The translations under genes and the position numbers were made by a program. 16,451 nucleotides of DNA from Asaia bogorensis (GTDB taxonomy: Bacteria > Pseudomonadota > Alphaproteobacteria > Acetobacterales > Acetobacteraceae). The notes beneath the pieces are model-generated. The model searched no databases and was not told the DNA's origin. It saw only the letters and a program-made list of their open reading frames with translations. The stretch is taken from assembly GCA_945873675.1 (NCBI GenBank), contig CAMCEP010000030.1:1-16451 (forward strand). The letters run 5' to 3'. Below are positions 14,886 through 16,451 of the stretch, piece after piece (position 1 is the first letter of the stretch; every line of letters starts with the position of its first letter).

Positions 14886-15667
14886 ACCCTCGGCGCCCGC
14901 TGCTCTCGCTCGCCGGGGTTTCCAAGCGTTATGCTACGGGAACCCTGGCGTTGGATGGCATTGATCTGACGATCATGCCGGGGGATTTCATTGCGCTGCT
15001 GGGGCCTTCGGGCTGCGGCAAATCTACCTTGCTGCGCCTGATTGCAGGGCTTACCGCGCCGAGTGGCGGGACCATGGAATGGCCGATCGCCATGCATGAC
15101 GCTGCCGGCGATGTGGAACGCGATATCGGCTTTGTGTTCCAGGAACCCACGCTGATGCCTTGGGCCAGCGTGATCCGCAATGTGGCGCTGCCTTTGGAAT
15201 TGGCCGGCATGAAGCGGCGGGAAGCCGAAGAACGCGCGGCTGAATGGATTGCCCGCGTTGATCTGAAAGGTTTCGAGAAAGCCTATCCGCGCGCCTTGTC
15301 AGGCGGCATGCGCATGCGTGTTTCCATCGCGCGCGCTTTGGTGACGCGCCCGCGCATTCTGCTGATGGATGAACCCTTCGCAGCCTTGGATGAAATTACG
15401 CGCTTTCGGCTGAACAATGATCTGGTGCAGCTTTGGGCGCAGGAACGTTTTACGGTGATTTTCGTGACCCATTCGGTGTTTGAAAGCGTCTATCTGGCGG
15501 AACGCATTGTGGTCATGGCCCCGCGCCCGGGCCGGATTGCCGAGGAAGTACGCATCACCGCGCCAGCCGAAAGGGGAGAGGAATTCCGCACCTCCCCCGA
15601 ATATGCTTCCCAATGCCGCACTGTTTCCCACGCGCTTTCTTCTGCCATGGGGGGTGCGCATGAGTGA
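14882..15667 (+). CDS. ABC ATPase of second system (TTG start)
   Basis: 261 residues with all ABC ATPase motifs: Walker A GPSGCGKST (41-49), Q87 in VFQEPTLMPW, signature LSGGM (139-143), Walker B ILLMDEP (159-165), and H197 in FVTHS. The C-terminal APRPGRIAEEV matches the nitrate/sulfonate/pyrimidine family. The start codon is TTG, in the four bases TTGA shared with the previous stop; no in-frame ATG occurs before the Walker A region that would leave a full domain, so TTG is well supported and translation is coupled. It energises the permease encoded next, whose ATG overlaps this gene's end by eight bases. Confidence 0.93.
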   Translation: MNPRRPLLSLAGVSKRYATGTLALDGIDLTIMPGDFIALLGPSGCGKSTLLRLIAGLTAPSGGTMEWPIAMHDAAGDVERDIGFVFQEPTLMPWASVIRNVALPLELAGMKRREAEERAAEWIARVDLKGFEKAYPRALSGGMRMRVSIARALVTRPRILLMDEPFAALDEITRFRLNNDLVQLWAQERFTVIFVTHSVFESVYLAERIVVMAPRPGRIAEEVRITAPAERGEEFRTSPEYASQCRTVSHALSSAMGGAHE

Positions 15668-16451
15668 GAGCACGGAAGCGGCACCGGCCGCCGGCAGTTT
15701 TGTGGAAGGTACTTGGCTGCGTATTCTGGCGCCGACATTCTTGGCTCTGCTGTTCCTGGGTGGCTGGGAAATGATGGTGCGGGTGCGTGAGATCCCGCCC
15801 TATATCCTGCCCGGACCAATCGCAATTTGGCAGACGCTGTTGCGCGACTGGGCATCGCTTTCCGTATCGCTGCTGATCACGCTCAAGATCACTTTCATGG
15901 CGCTTTCGGTCGCGGCGATTTTGGGGTTGGCGCTGGCGATACTCTTTGCGCAATCGCGCATCATTGAATTGTCGCTGTTTCCCTTTGCGGTGATCCTGCA
16001 AGTCACCCCCATTGTGGCGATTGCACCGCTGATCATCATTTGGGTGAATGATATTGCGATATCGCTGTTGATCTGCGCTTGGATTGTCGCCTTCTTCCCG
16101 ATCCTGTCGAATACAACTGTCGGGTTGAATTCGGCGGATCACAATTTGAAGGATCTGTTCAAGCTTTATCGCGCATCGCGCTGGCAGGTGCTGACACGGT
16201 TGCTGCTGCCCTCCGCCCTGCCTTACTTCCTGGCGGGTTTGCGGATTTCCGGCGGCCTCGCGCTGATTGGCGCCATTGTCGCGGAGTTTGTTGCGGGCAC
16301 GGGCGGCAGTGCATCGGGGCTTGCCTACCGGATTCTGGAAGCGGGGTATCAGTTGCAAATCCCGCGCATGTTTGCCGCACTTGTGCTTGTTTCCACCACG
16401 GGGATTGCGATTTTCCTGGCGCTTAGCTTGCTCACGCATTTGCTGCTGCGC
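15660..16451 (+). CDS. ABC permease of second system, C-terminus cut by window end
   Basis: 264 codons are open to the window end, MSESTEAAPAAGSFVEG at the start then strongly hydrophobic helices: TFLALLFLGGWEMMV, SLLITLKITFMALSVAAILGLALAI, FAVILQVTPIVAIAPLIIIW, and a final FAALVLVSTTGIAIFLALSLL. The motif EIPPYILPGPIAIWQTL is typical of the class, and the EAA-like coupling loop is FKLYRASRWQVLTRLLLPSALP. At this length only a few residues should be missing. ATG 15660 overlaps the ATPase end by eight bases. Forms the inner-membrane channel of the second importer. The 294-aa minus-strand frame over it (15555-16439) is a shadow. Confidence 0.93.
   Translation, partial: MSESTEAAPAAGSFVEGTWLRILAPTFLALLFLGGWEMMVRVREIPPYILPGPIAIWQTLLRDWASLSVSLLITLKITFMALSVAAILGLALAILFAQSRIIELSLFPFAVILQVTPIVAIAPLIIIWVNDIAISLLICAWIVAFFPILSNTTVGLNSADHNLKDLFKLYRASRWQVLTRLLLPSALPYFLAGLRISGGLALIGAIVAEFVAGTGGSASGLAYRILEAGYQLQIPRMFAALVLVSTTGIAIFLALSLLTHLLLR

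Noticed and set aside
15555..16439. 294-aa minus-strand open frame
   Set aside because: Composition rich in Arg/Gln/Asn with no fold signal; it is antisense to the ABC ATPase end and permease.

Overview
The window looks chromosomal and comes from a GC-rich alphaproteobacterium. Gene style and the dense ABC/hydantoinase content fit Rhodospirillales/Acetobacteraceae (Roseomonas-like), but there is no rRNA or marker beyond pyrG, so the assignment is an inference. No tRNA, rRNA, IS element, transposase, integrase or CRISPR array was seen.

Left part (1-3417), housekeeping: the N-terminal 344 codons of CTP synthase pyrG (minus strand, cut by the window start), a small unrecognised ORF on the plus strand, a membrane-anchored TPR protein (minus), and an atypical SDR/YeeZ-like NAD(P)-binding protein (plus).

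Central part (3588-12445), seven minus-strand genes with gaps of 45 bp or less or short overlaps, which look like one operon. In transcription order they encode a THI5/NMT1-type periplasmic binding protein, an ABC ATPase, an ABC permease, an AtzA/TrzN/SAH-deaminase-like metal amidohydrolase, a NodB-fold PuuE/PgdA-like hydrolase, and the ATP-dependent hydantoinase/oxoprolinase pair HyuA and HyuB. The simplest reading is import of a small N-heterocycle followed by deamination and ring opening, much as in the creatinine to N-methylhydantoin to N-carbamoylsarcosine route. The substrate is not determined by the sequence. No carbamoylase and no regulator are present in the window.

Right part (12446-16451): a structured 247-bp intergenic leader in front of the operon, a DMT/EamA drug-metabolite transporter (minus), a 282-bp divergent intergenic region with two phased palindromes, and a second ABC system of the same broad class (plus strand). 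The second system has a Tat-like signal binding protein, an ATPase starting at TTG inside the TTGA overlap, and a permease cut by the window end. The two ABC systems and the DMT transporter make this a transport-rich catabolic locus.

The observations most worth following up are the combination of four hydrolytic proteins with a dedicated importer, and the leader at 12484-12545, where the 8-nt loop of one hairpin is perfectly complementary to an upstream segment (pseudoknot or alternative pairing).
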